The position numbers were made by a program, and so were the translations under genes. Positions 1-10,047 of a DNA stretch of 64,000 bases are shown in pieces (position 1 is the first letter of the stretch; each line of letters opens with the position of its first letter). The stretch is from Paenibacillus sp. HW567. GTDB lineage: Bacteria; Bacillota; Bacilli; Paenibacillales; Paenibacillaceae. Under the pieces are notes generated by a model that saw only the letters and a program-made list of their open reading frames with translations, was not told the DNA's origin and did no database searches. Location: positions 1,172,546 to 1,236,545 of the forward strand of contig NZ_KB910518.1 in the NCBI RefSeq assembly GCF_000374185.1, in the 5' to 3' direction.

Positions 1-450
1 GTAGAAAGTGATAAACAAGGGAGTATACAAGCGATCTTAGAGGCGAGAGAGCAGCCAGATCTGCTGCAACCTTTGCTAGAATCATACCTGCAATCAAGAT
101 TCGCAGAGATACTCAAGCTGAGAGATACGGCCAAGTTTCCTCACGATAAGATCTTAATCGAAATGGGGCTTGATTCCATCATGGCTCTTCAGATTAAAAA
201 TGAGATGGAAAGAGCTTTTGGCGTCTTTATTCCTATTGCGGAATTCATTGGCGGAATGACGACACGGAAGGCCGCAAATGAACTTTCCCGGCTGTTGCAG
301 GAACAAGTAGCATCAGCGGCTGCTCCTAACGAACCATTAAATCAAATGGATATTTTGGATTCGTTGGAATCCGGCGTGGTTCAAATCGAAGAATTGTCCG
401 ACGAAGAGATAGATCGTTTGCTGCTATTGCTTGCCGATGACCCTCGTTAA
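1..450 (+). CDS. C-terminal part of a type I polyketide synthase, ACP domain (partial at 5' end)
   Basis: The reading frame is open from the first base, so this is the 3' end of a longer gene; 149 residues are visible. They form one acyl carrier domain. The phosphopantetheine site is the GLDSIMALQIKN stretch around visible residue 52, whose serine would carry the growing chain. The following 35 residues end in LSDEEIDRLL, a tail common at the C-terminus of modular PKS proteins. The DSI form of the site, rather than GGHS, points to a PKS carrier instead of a peptidyl carrier. The next gene starts 36 bases downstream with an NRPS condensation domain, so this carrier most likely hands its acyl chain to that protein. 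Upstream domains cannot be judged. Confidence 0.88.
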   Translation, partial: VESDKQGSIQAILEAREQPDLLQPLLESYLQSRFAEILKLRDTAKFPHDKILIEMGLDSIMALQIKNEMERAFGVFIPIAEFIGGMTTRKAANELSRLLQEQVASAAAPNEPLNQMDILDSLESGVVQIEELSDEEIDRLLLLLADDPR

Positions 451-486
451 TCCAGCAACTATATATATCTTTGATAGGTAGGGTGA

Positions 487-3400
487 ATGATGAACCAGAA
501 GACAGAATTAGCCGGACTGCCCCGTACACAAAAGGAAGAGCTGCTTCGTTTGCTGCTGCAACGACGCTCCGAGCTACAGTCGTCGAGAATCTCTTATGGG
601 GAAAAAGCGCTTTGGCTTCTCCATAGCAAAGACCCGTACAACTTTGCTTATCACTTGCATGGAGCATGGGATATCGCCAAGCCGGTAAGCGTGGAAAGGC
701 TTATGAGCGCCGCCAAGCGTTTGTATTCCATGCATGAATCTTTGAGGGCAACATACCTGGAAGAGGATGGAGAGATTCAGCGGAAGATTGCTCCGGCGGG
801 AGAACCAGATTTCAGCGTTCATTATTTGGATGTATGGAATGACGAGGCAAAGGCCTGCTTTAGTAGTCATCTACGGGAACCTTTTTCTTTGAATGAAGGT
901 CCGTTAATCCGTTTTAGATTGTATGTTCCTCAAGGTTCTACCGTCAGATTGCTGATATCCATGCATCATATAATTACCGATGCATGGTCGCTTACCATCA
1001 TGCTGCGCCACTTCTTCGCTTTGTACCTTGAAGGTTTGCCCGATGTTGAAATATTCTCACTTCCTCCGGGGAAGGATCAAGCTGGATATCCGGCTTTTGT
1101 AAAATGGCAGGAACAATATTTGGCGAGTAATCGTGCCGAAAGGGACCGCATCTATTGGGAGAACGAATTTTCTGCGCCGTTGCCATTCCCGCCGCTGCTG
1201 CATCAGTGTCCAGACGAAGATGACCGTGAGAAATCCTCCAACCATTTTCGGTTCAGTGAATCGTTGTCCGCCGATGTTGTTTCGTTAAGCAGGTCCGGCG
1301 GTGTGACAGTAAATATGTTTCTTTTGGCCGCTTTTACCGCGATGCTTCATTGCTGCAGCGGAAGAAAGGAAGTTGTTGTGGGAACTTTTACGACTGGCAG
1401 AAACGACCCGTCGTTCGAGAATACTCTAGGCTATTTTGTAAATACCCTTGCACTTCGGCTGTCCGTGGATGAGTCGATGTCTTTTATCGACCTTCTTGAT
1501 GCTGTGAAATATAAATTGCTGAGTTCTATGGAACATCAGGACTATCCGTTTCCGCTTGTCGTTCAGGGGATGCAGAAACGGGAAGATTCCCTGGACGCGG
1601 TTTCACTAATTCAAACGGCTTTTGTAATGGAACGGGCTCAAGATCGCTCTTTACAATCGCCTTTGTTCACCGGAGGAGAAAACGACGAGATCCAATGGGG
1701 GGCGCTACGCATGAATCCGGTTCCGCTGCCCGTGCTTGGAACTCCCTTTGAATTTACTCTCATGATGGAAGAAACGGAGTGCTTTATAGGAGGAACTGTG
1801 GCGTATCAACCGGATCGCTACACTTCTTCATTTGTGCAAAGCTGGATTTCCTCATTTATCCGGTTCGTAGAACAAATTGTCTCTCATCCATCGGAAAAGC
1901 TAGAGGATGTCTGGGAACAACAAGAGCAGGCAAACGGTTTCTCAACACAAGCGGGGAAGCCGGATGAGCATATTTGCCTGCATCATCTGCTCGAATATCA
2001 GGCGCATTGCCGGCCGCAACATACGGCGCTTGCTTCTCCGTCCGGCTCTTTGACATACAGTGAGCTTGACCAACACGTTAATCAATTAGCCAATTATTTG
2101 CGAAAAATGGGAGTCCAAAGAGGCGATTTTGTCGGAGCAAGCTTAGGGCGTTCTCCAGATATGGTGATCGCCGCATTCGCTACACTCAAAGTTGGCGCCG
2201 CTTATGTCCCCATTGATCCGGGATATCCGATGCAGCGCAAATCTTATATGGCGAATCATATGGGGATCGCCTTCGTAATTACTACCTCGGATATGGAAGA
2301 ATTGGACGGAACAAATATTCAACATGTCTGCCTTGACCGGCTTGCGGAGGAAATTGCTGCTGAAAATATGGTATTCAGTGGGGAGCCAGCCATCAACGAT
2401 GACTTGGCTTATGTCATTTTTACTTCCGGCTCGACTGGAGAACCCAAGGCTGTGTTGGTTGAGCATCGGGGAATTTGGAATATGGCGCAGGCTCAGCGTC
2501 AGCATTTTGGTTTACAAGAATCGAGCAGAATTATGCAGTTTGCTTCGCCTAGCTTTGATGCCTGGGTCTTTGAGGTTGTCATGGCCTTTCGTAGTGGGGG
2601 AAGCTTGCGAATTCCAAGTGCTGACGCCTTGCTTCCAGGCCCGGAAATGCTTCTCTGGATGGAGAAAGAAGGAATATCACATATTGTCATGCCTCCATCT
2701 GTATTAAATTTGCTTCCGTACAGAGAATTGGAAAGTCTAGAGGTTATTATTTCGGCCGGTGAAGCCTGCACCAGCGAATTGGTGCGGCGTTGGGCTCCGG
2801 GACGGCGGTTCTATAATGCATATGGGCCATCCGAAGCAACGGTATGGGCCACCGTTAAGGAATGCTTTTCACATGAACCGTTAATCTCTATTGGGGAACC
2901 CATCTCCAATGTGGATCTGCATATATTGAATGAGCGTATGGAGCAGCTTCCTCCAGGGGAATTCGGTGAATTGTATATTAGCGGAATCGGGATTGCTCGC
3001 GGCTACCATAATGATTCCCGCAGAACCGCAGAGAAATTCGGCTGGTATGTCGAAATTGATTCAAGAGCAGCGGATAACAATGGAGAAACAATGTTGCGGC
3101 GCCAACGCATCTATCAGACAGGTGATTTGGTCAAACAACAGGCAGACGGAGGCCTGGTATTTGTTGGACGTAAGGACGATCAAATCAAAATTCATGGCTT
3201 GCGTGTCAATCTGGGTGAAATTGAGCATCATTTGGCTGCTTGTGAAGGAGTTCTGGGTAGTACTGTTCTTGCCGTGCCCGATTTCCATTCATCCGATTCG
3301 AGATTAGTCGCGTTTATATTACTGAGGGACCCAAATGCTTCCGACGAAGAGCGGATAAGAAGAGCCTTGGAGCATTGGCTCCCGCCGTCGCTTGTTCCTT

Positions 3401-6400
3401 CCCGGTTTATCATGCTGAAACAGCTTCCTTTGACGCCAAACGGCAAAGTGGACCGGAAAGCGTTACTGGCTTTGATTGACGATTGGGATGGTCGCTCTAA
3501 CCTTCCATCCTATTCGGGCTTGAGCTTGACGGAAGACCTGCTGCTGGGGATATGGAGAGATTTGCTTCAGCGGCCCGACATAGCCTGTACTGATTCATTT
3601 TTTGAGGCAGGCGGACATTCGCTGCTTGCGGTCCGGCTTTCATCTCGCATCCGTTCTGTTTTCGGAGTGAATATACCTGTTAACCGCATTTTTGAACGGC
3701 CGATTTTACAAGAAATGGCTACTGAAATAGAGGCGTTAACCACTTGCGGATTAATGGAGGATGCCGATAGGATCGAAATCGTGAAACCGGAAGATAAAAT
3801 CCGGCTACCCCTTACCAACGTGCAGCAAAAAATTTGGTTTATGCAGGCGCTGGATGAAGGAGGAAACGCTTATCTGATGCCCGGCGTGTTATCTTTCCGC
3901 GGTATGTTGGATGTTCCCGCCCTGGAATTGGCGATCAATGCTTTGATTGGACGGCATGATTCACTGCGCATGCACATTTCCGGCCGGGAGAACGGTATCC
4001 CCTATATTTCCGTAGGCGAACCGCAAGAGTACCCATTGAAAATAAACACTTGTGCAGAAGAAGAGGCAGACCAAAACATTCAGGCGGAATGCAAAATTCC
4101 TATCAAGCTTACAGATGAAAGATTATTTCGCTACAGATTGTGGAAAGCAGGGGAGCGCTATTATTTGACGCTTGTTGTCCATCATTTCATTATGGACGGG
4201 TGGTCAATGAGTCTTTTGCTTAATGAATTGGGGGAACTGTACGATGCGTATGTGGAACGGCGGGAAGCCCGCTTGTTTCCTCTTGCTTTAGGTTACGCCG
4301 ACTATGCTGTTTGGGAGCGCAAGAGGAAAGATTCGGAAAGATATCGCAGGCAGTTGTCTTATTGGGAGGGGATTTTCAAGGATTCCATTCCCTCAACGGA
4401 GTTGCCCGCCGATTTTCCTCGGCAGCCGGCGTTGACTTATCCGGGAAACAGCGTCAAGCTGCTGCTTCCCTTGGAATTGCGGGAGGGGCTACATAGATTA
4501 ACCCGGTGTAATGGCTGTACTTTATTTATGACGCTTTTGGCTATTTTTGATGTTTTGCTATACAGGTTAAGCGGTCAATCTGATATTGTCGTCGGCGCGC
4601 CGGCAGCCGGGAGAACAATCAAACCTCTTGAGCCTATTGTCGGATTGTTCGTAAACACTTTGCTGCTGAGAAACAGGATCACCCAAGAGATGTCTTTTAC
4701 TGATTTGCTGCAGTCGGTAAGGGAGACGGCGATTGGAGCATTTGCCCATCAGGATGTCTCTTTGGAGGAATGGGTGGAAGAGGTTAATCCGAATCGGGAT
4801 ACCGGTCTATCTTCCTTGTTCCGGGTTATGTTCAATATGCTGAATATGCCTCCTATTCATCTGCGCATGAAGGGGGTGGAGGCTGAAATCATTGAGTTAA
4901 AGGATTACGCCTCCAAATACGAACTCACTTTCTACGCGCAGGAAGTTGATGAAGGTATCATGATTGAAGCTGTGTATGCGGCAAACCTGTTCACCCAAGA
5001 ACGGGTGAGCGAAATGCTGGCACAGTATGAACGCCTATGTGTTCAGGTGCTTGCCGAACCTGAAGGGGAAATTAAACATTTTTCACTATTAACACCAGAG
5101 TCGGCCGGACGGTTGCCGGACTTGGGCCGGCCTTTGTTGCAAGGTAGTACGGAATGTTTGCCTGTGCACATATTGTTTTCAAGTGTTGCCGCGCAGTATT
5201 CGGATAAAGGAGCGATTGTTAATCCAGACGGAACGGGGTTGACCTACGGCCAAACCGACGATCAAAGCAATTGGCTGGCCAAGCGGTTGATGTCGAAAAT
5301 AAACTGGGAACGTCCGGTTATCGCCATTTTGGGCGAACGCAGCGCTTCGCTTGTCGTTTCTATTCTGGCAGTGCAAAAGGCGGGGGGAATATTTATGCTT
5401 CTGGACCCCCGCGATCCCCTTGAACGTTCCATTGCCATGCTGCATGCCGCATCGGCCAAGGGATTACTTATTGCGAGGGGGAAAAGGGATTTTTCCACAG
5501 ACAAAACAATGGCTTTGGCGCGAGAGGTTCAGTTTGTGCTGGAATATGGACAGGAGCAGGGGGACAAGGCCGAGAACAATGAGTTCTCACCCATTTTCCC
5601 ATTGTCGACAGACCCTGCCTATATTCTTTTTACTTCTGGAACAACTGCTCTGCCTAAAGCTGTCTTATGCAGCCATGAGCCGCTTGCGCGTTTTGTGACA
5701 TGGTATTTAAACACATTTCAGGTAAACAGCGGGGACCGGTTCAGCATGTTCTCTGGAATAGGGCATGACCCGCTGTTGAGGGATATCTTTGTGCCGCTGT
5801 GCGCCGGAGCCGCCATATGTATACCTGATGAAAGATATATGGTTTTTCCTGATTATGTAAATGAGTGGATGCGAAGCAACAGGATATCTGTTACGCATCT
5901 GACTCCGGCGATGGCTATGGTCATTGCGGGCGGAAGCAGAAGAACTGCGGAGCTGATACAGCAAACGAATTGGCGATATGCTTTTTTTAGCGGAGATACT
6001 CTTCTGGCTTCCCATGTAGACGGTATTCGGCGAATTGCGCCCAATGTTAGATGCTTTAACGGCTACGGAGCGACGGAGACGCCGCAATTGATGAGCATTT
6101 TTCAAGTGGGAGAGGACGGGAATGACCGAATTGCTATCGGTTCAGGACGTGAAGGGGTGGAACTGCTCATCATGGGACCGGAAGGGGAAATGAGAGGAAT
6201 AGGCGAAGCCGGAGAGATCGTCGTCCGTTCCCCTTATCTGGCTCTCGGATATTTGAATGACCAGCGTGACGAAGAAAACCCGTTCTGCTTGAATCCTGCC
6301 GCACTTTTGCCGGGTGATCGCCTATACAAAACAGGGGATATGGGGCGTTACAACCCTGACGGCACCATTGAATTTCTCGGCAGGAGGGCTGGAATTGTAA

Positions 6401-7050
6401 AAATTCGCGGACACCGCGTCCAACTGGCTGAAATCAGGAGTGCAATCATGGATTTTCCAGTTATCAGCAACTGTGCGATGGTTTGGGAACAAGAGCGGTT
6501 GATTGCCTATGTTGTGCCTGCGGAGCAGCCTTTTACTCCTGCAAAACTGCAAGTATTTCTAAGGGATAAGCTGCCTGATTATATGCTGCCGTATTCTTAT
6601 GATGAGGTGGAGCGGATTCCGCTTACGCCGAACGGGAAAATTGATTACGTGCTGCTGAAAGAAACCGCCGCCCGCACTGCCTATGCCCCAAGGCTTGAAA
6701 AGCGTACTCCCGAAACGAAACTGCAACAGGAAATATCCGTTATATGGAAACGCCTCTTGGGAAAGAAGGATGTGGGAATAATGGACCACTTTTTTGAAAT
6801 CGGGGGTCATTCTCTTTTGCTGATTCAGGTCCACCAGCAATTAGAGTCTCTGCTGGACAGAGCGATTCCCATAGTTGCATTGTTCCGTTATCCGACCATT
6901 GCCGACCTGGCGGCTTTTCTTGAAGATACGCCAACAACAAGCGGTATAGCGGCAGCAATTACTGAGACAACTGTGGAGCAACGTCGAGATAAGCGCTTTA
7001 GTGCTATAAAAGCTCAAAAAGCCAAACGAAAGGGGACAACGGAGCTATGA
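487..7050 (+). CDS. two-module non-ribosomal peptide synthetase (C-A-PCP-C-A-PCP)
   Basis: This 2187-residue cytoplasmic synthetase adds two residues to the chain from the upstream PKS. Domains in order: condensation (HHIITDAWS near residue 160), adenylation 1 (FTSGSTGEPKA near 644, FDAWVFE near 690), carrier 1 (GGHSLL near 1042), condensation 2 (HHFIMDGWS near 1232), adenylation 2 (FTSGTTALPKA near 1715, GHDPLLRDIF near 1759), carrier 2 (GGHSLL near 2106). There is no epimerase, methyltransferase or thioesterase. Placing the ten pocket positions by eye on GrsA gives D-A-F-V-I-A-A-V-W-K for domain 1, a hydrophobic pocket, and D-P-R-H-F-S-G-Q-L-K for domain 2, which resembles the Lys2 aminoadipate pocket (D-P-R-H-F start). 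Both assignments are inferences. Two ATGs stand in tandem at 487 and 490 after a GGTAGGGTG site. The stop overlaps the next start. Confidence 0.95.
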   Translation: MMNQKTELAGLPRTQKEELLRLLLQRRSELQSSRISYGEKALWLLHSKDPYNFAYHLHGAWDIAKPVSVERLMSAAKRLYSMHESLRATYLEEDGEIQRKIAPAGEPDFSVHYLDVWNDEAKACFSSHLREPFSLNEGPLIRFRLYVPQGSTVRLLISMHHIITDAWSLTIMLRHFFALYLEGLPDVEIFSLPPGKDQAGYPAFVKWQEQYLASNRAERDRIYWENEFSAPLPFPPLLHQCPDEDDREKSSNHFRFSESLSADVVSLSRSGGVTVNMFLLAAFTAMLHCCSGRKEVVVGTFTTGRNDPSFENTLGYFVNTLALRLSVDESMSFIDLLDAVKYKLLSSMEHQDYPFPLVVQGMQKREDSLDAVSLIQTAFVMERAQDRSLQSPLFTGGENDEIQWGALRMNPVPLPVLGTPFEFTLMMEETECFIGGTVAYQPDRYTSSFVQSWISSFIRFVEQIVSHPSEKLEDVWEQQEQANGFSTQAGKPDEHICLHHLLEYQAHCRPQHTALASPSGSLTYSELDQHVNQLANYLRKMGVQRGDFVGASLGRSPDMVIAAFATLKVGAAYVPIDPGYPMQRKSYMANHMGIAFVITTSDMEELDGTNIQHVCLDRLAEEIAAENMVFSGEPAINDDLAYVIFTSGSTGEPKAVLVEHRGIWNMAQAQRQHFGLQESSRIMQFASPSFDAWVFEVVMAFRSGGSLRIPSADALLPGPEMLLWMEKEGISHIVMPPSVLNLLPYRELESLEVIISAGEACTSELVRRWAPGRRFYNAYGPSEATVWATVKECFSHEPLISIGEPISNVDLHILNERMEQLPPGEFGELYISGIGIARGYHNDSRRTAEKFGWYVEIDSRAADNNGETMLRRQRIYQTGDLVKQQADGGLVFVGRKDDQIKIHGLRVNLGEIEHHLAACEGVLGSTVLAVPDFHSSDSRLVAFILLRDPNASDEERIRRALEHWLPPSLVPSRFIMLKQLPLTPNGKVDRKALLALIDDWDGRSNLPSYSGLSLTEDLLLGIWRDLLQRPDIACTDSFFEAGGHSLLAVRLSSRIRSVFGVNIPVNRIFERPILQEMATEIEALTTCGLMEDADRIEIVKPEDKIRLPLTNVQQKIWFMQALDEGGNAYLMPGVLSFRGMLDVPALELAINALIGRHDSLRMHISGRENGIPYISVGEPQEYPLKINTCAEEEADQNIQAECKIPIKLTDERLFRYRLWKAGERYYLTLVVHHFIMDGWSMSLLLNELGELYDAYVERREARLFPLALGYADYAVWERKRKDSERYRRQLSYWEGIFKDSIPSTELPADFPRQPALTYPGNSVKLLLPLELREGLHRLTRCNGCTLFMTLLAIFDVLLYRLSGQSDIVVGAPAAGRTIKPLEPIVGLFVNTLLLRNRITQEMSFTDLLQSVRETAIGAFAHQDVSLEEWVEEVNPNRDTGLSSLFRVMFNMLNMPPIHLRMKGVEAEIIELKDYASKYELTFYAQEVDEGIMIEAVYAANLFTQERVSEMLAQYERLCVQVLAEPEGEIKHFSLLTPESAGRLPDLGRPLLQGSTECLPVHILFSSVAAQYSDKGAIVNPDGTGLTYGQTDDQSNWLAKRLMSKINWERPVIAILGERSASLVVSILAVQKAGGIFMLLDPRDPLERSIAMLHAASAKGLLIARGKRDFSTDKTMALAREVQFVLEYGQEQGDKAENNEFSPIFPLSTDPAYILFTSGTTALPKAVLCSHEPLARFVTWYLNTFQVNSGDRFSMFSGIGHDPLLRDIFVPLCAGAAICIPDERYMVFPDYVNEWMRSNRISVTHLTPAMAMVIAGGSRRTAELIQQTNWRYAFFSGDTLLASHVDGIRRIAPNVRCFNGYGATETPQLMSIFQVGEDGNDRIAIGSGREGVELLIMGPEGEMRGIGEAGEIVVRSPYLALGYLNDQRDEENPFCLNPAALLPGDRLYKTGDMGRYNPDGTIEFLGRRAGIVKIRGHRVQLAEIRSAIMDFPVISNCAMVWEQERLIAYVVPAEQPFTPAKLQVFLRDKLPDYMLPYSYDEVERIPLTPNGKIDYVLLKETAARTAYAPRLEKRTPETKLQQEISVIWKRLLGKKDVGIMDHFFEIGGHSLLLIQVHQQLESLLDRAIPIVALFRYPTIADLAAFLEDTPTTSGIAAAITETTVEQRRDKRFSAIKAQKAKRKGTTEL

Positions 7051-10025
7051 GTGGTGAAGAATTGGAAAATAGCATTGCCATCATAGGCATGAGTGCAAGG
7101 TTTCCCGGTGCGGAGAATATAAGCGAATACTGGAACAATATCCGCGAAGGGCGGGAATCCTCAACCCAACTGACGGATGAAATGCTACGGCAGGTTGGCG
7201 TAGATGAAAAGCGGATTGCTGATCCTCATTATGTAAAAACTGCTTTTGGGATCAAAGAGGTCGACTTGTTTGATTATATTTTTTTCGACATGAACAAACG
7301 GGAAGCAGATATGCTTGACCCCCAACATCGTTTTTTGCTGATGTGCGCATACGAAGCACTGGAAGACGGAGGATATGTGCCGGATTGTTATAAGGGTATC
7401 ATCAGTCTTTTTGCTGGTTGCGGGTTCAACAGCTATTTGTTCCATGAAATTATGGCGCAGCAGAAGGAAGTTGCCGAAGAGGATCTCCAGCTTCTTTTGC
7501 AAACAAACAGCAGCGATTATTTATGTACGCGTATTTCTTACAAGCTTAATCTTCGAGGCACGAGCGTCAATATTCAAAGCGCCTGCTCGACCTCCATGGT
7601 TGCGGTTCATCAGGCTTGCCAAAATTTGTTGATGTATCAATCGGATATGGCTTTGGCAGGGGGAGTTTCACTCCGGCTGCCCGCCGGCGAAGGCTACCTT
7701 TATCAGGAGGGAGGTATCTTCTCGCCGGACGGTCATTGCCGGGCTTTTGACGCGGACGCTAAAGGGACGGTATTTGGCAGCGGCGCCGGCGTAGTTCTAC
7801 TTAAGAGAATGGAAGACGCTTTGACTGACCAAGATCATATTTATGCCGTTATACGGGGTAGCGCGGTTAACAATGACGGCTCTGCCAAGGTTGGATATAC
7901 GGCTCCAAGCGTTCAGGGACAACGGGATGTTATCGCCGAGGCCGTCATGATGGCGGGCATTAACCCTAATACGATAGGTTACGTGGAAGCCCATGGCACT
8001 GGTACCCCGCTTGGCGATCCAATCGAAATAGCCGCTTTGGAAGAGGCATTTGGAGCAATGGAAAGCCAAAGTTGCGCAATCGGTTCGGTGAAGACCAACA
8101 TCGGCCATCTAAACGCCGCATCAGGCATTGCCGGATTAATTAAGACGGTCTGTATGTTGAAGTATGGGGAAATACCGCCAAGCTTGAACTTTCATGTTCC
8201 AAATCCAGCAATTGATTTCGCGGTGAGTCCGTTCTATGTAAATACGAAATTAAGGAAATGGGAACGAAGAGCGACGCCCCGCCGAGCAGGTGTCAGCTCA
8301 TTCGGAATCGGCGGGACGAATGCACATGTCATTTTAGAGGAAGCTCCGGCTCCAAAACGTGATCAGCTTAAATTCGCTTTGGAGCATCCGCAGGCCGGGC
8401 AGGAACAAGTTATCCTTGTTTCGGCGCGAACTTCCGCTGCGTCTGAACAACTGGCTCATTCATTGGAGTGTTTTTTCAGTGAACACCCTGAGGCCGATAA
8501 GGCCGCTGCCGCTTTCACCCTTCAGACTGGCCGGGCCCAATTCGCTTATCGGCGGGCTGCTATGTTTGATCAGCAGGGTCGATTGCAGCAGGTCGGCGAG
8601 CGAAAGGCTTCTGTACCCGGACCAGGCGTTATTTTTATGTTTCCCGGACAAGGCAGCCAATACCCAGGGCTGGCCGCCGGTTTATATTCTACTGTTCCTT
8701 CATTTCGTAAATATATGGAAGAATGTTTAAGCTTGCTTGGCGGGCAGGACAGAGAGATTTTTAAAATGCTTTTGATGGGAAAGGATGAGAAGGGTTCCGC
8801 CGCTGAAGAGGTAAAACGGACGGCAGTTGCGCAGCCGTTAATTTTTATGGTGGAATATGCGCTAGCCAGAAGTTTAATGGAATGGGGCGTCAAGCCGGTT
8901 GCGATGATAGGGCACAGCTTGGGAGAATATACGGCCGCTTGTCTGTCGGGAGCGATCAGCCTGCAAGAAGCGCTAACATTGATCATGGAGCGGGGCGCTT
9001 TGATGGAACAGACCGCCGCAGGCGGCATGATGGCAGTATTTTCTTCATGGGAGGAAGTTAAACCGCTTCTTGATGAAGAATTGTCCATATCCGCAGTAAA
9101 CTCCGGCAACTCCTGTACTGTGGCGGGCAAAAAGGAAGCTTTGCTCAGTCTGGCCGCCCGCTTGAAGGGGCTTGAAATAGAACACCGGTTCTTAGACGTG
9201 AACCATGGCTTTCACAGTGGGCTGATGGATACTATCCTGGAACGGTTTGGCGAGGCCATTGAGCGCTGCTCCTGGAAAACTCACGGTATTCCTTTCATCT
9301 CTAATGTCACCGGCGATTTCATTACGGACAAGCAGGTTCAAGACACAGATTACTGGCTGGGACATTCGCGGAATCCGGTGCAATTTGCGAAAGGTGTGGA
9401 TACTTTGCTCAGAGGTGAGCCTTGTCTATGGCTTGAGGTCGGCCCCGGCAAGGCATTGGGACAGTTTGTCCTGCAGCAATCGGACGGTTCTCATCCGTCT
9501 GGGGTGTACAACCTGCTCCGGCGCCGGGATGAGGCAAGATCGGATCGCGAAGTGCTGCTGAAAGGACTCGCTCAATGCTGGCTGGCCGGCAGCGACATCC
9601 GCTGGGAACAACTGCATGAGCCGGAAACGGGGAGAATCTCCCTTCCCACCTATCCGTTCGAAGGAAAAAGATGCTGGTTCAGCGATTCAGACGACGTTAA
9701 GGAAGAAGCCAATGACAAGTCTGATTGGAGCGTTGAACTCCGCGCTCACCTTTCGACCGCATATGTCGCTCCGGAAAACGGCATTCAGGAAAAGCTGGTT
9801 CAAATTTGGCAGCAGGTTCTTGGAACACAGCCAATAGGGATTCGGGATGATTTTTTTGAATTGGGAGGACATTCCCTTCTGGCAACCCAGCTCATTTCCA
9901 GATTGCGTAATTTGTTTCCAAACATCCAACTTCAGTTTGACCAGTTGTTTGTGTATACCACCATCCAGGAAATCGCGGAGCAAATCGAATTGCAAATGAT
10001 AGAATTTATAGAGAATCAAGCTTGA
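7047..10025 (+). CDS. type I polyketide synthase module (KS-AT-ACP)
   Basis: This 992-residue module adds one two-carbon unit. The ketosynthase has its catalytic Cys in SACSTS (near residue 180) and both His motifs, HGTGTP near 315 and NIGHLNAASG near 352. The acyltransferase has GHSLGEY (near 622) and HGFHS (near 721); the FHS form is typical of malonyl-CoA selectivity, with Gly replacing the usual Ala. The carrier ends the protein (ELGGHSLL near 943) and looks like a peptidyl carrier, as is common at PKS-NRPS junctions. No ketoreductase, dehydratase or enoylreductase is present, so the beta-keto group should survive. The start codon overlaps the stop of the upstream NRPS (ATGA), indicating translational coupling and a PCP-to-KS hand-over. 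Confidence 0.96.
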   Translation: MSGEELENSIAIIGMSARFPGAENISEYWNNIREGRESSTQLTDEMLRQVGVDEKRIADPHYVKTAFGIKEVDLFDYIFFDMNKREADMLDPQHRFLLMCAYEALEDGGYVPDCYKGIISLFAGCGFNSYLFHEIMAQQKEVAEEDLQLLLQTNSSDYLCTRISYKLNLRGTSVNIQSACSTSMVAVHQACQNLLMYQSDMALAGGVSLRLPAGEGYLYQEGGIFSPDGHCRAFDADAKGTVFGSGAGVVLLKRMEDALTDQDHIYAVIRGSAVNNDGSAKVGYTAPSVQGQRDVIAEAVMMAGINPNTIGYVEAHGTGTPLGDPIEIAALEEAFGAMESQSCAIGSVKTNIGHLNAASGIAGLIKTVCMLKYGEIPPSLNFHVPNPAIDFAVSPFYVNTKLRKWERRATPRRAGVSSFGIGGTNAHVILEEAPAPKRDQLKFALEHPQAGQEQVILVSARTSAASEQLAHSLECFFSEHPEADKAAAAFTLQTGRAQFAYRRAAMFDQQGRLQQVGERKASVPGPGVIFMFPGQGSQYPGLAAGLYSTVPSFRKYMEECLSLLGGQDREIFKMLLMGKDEKGSAAEEVKRTAVAQPLIFMVEYALARSLMEWGVKPVAMIGHSLGEYTAACLSGAISLQEALTLIMERGALMEQTAAGGMMAVFSSWEEVKPLLDEELSISAVNSGNSCTVAGKKEALLSLAARLKGLEIEHRFLDVNHGFHSGLMDTILERFGEAIERCSWKTHGIPFISNVTGDFITDKQVQDTDYWLGHSRNPVQFAKGVDTLLRGEPCLWLEVGPGKALGQFVLQQSDGSHPSGVYNLLRRRDEARSDREVLLKGLAQCWLAGSDIRWEQLHEPETGRISLPTYPFEGKRCWFSDSDDVKEEANDKSDWSVELRAHLSTAYVAPENGIQEKLVQIWQQVLGTQPIGIRDDFFELGGHSLLATQLISRLRNLFPNIQLQFDQLFVYTTIQEIAEQIELQMIEFIENQA

Positions 10026-10047
10026 CAATAGTTATGGGGGAGTGAAG

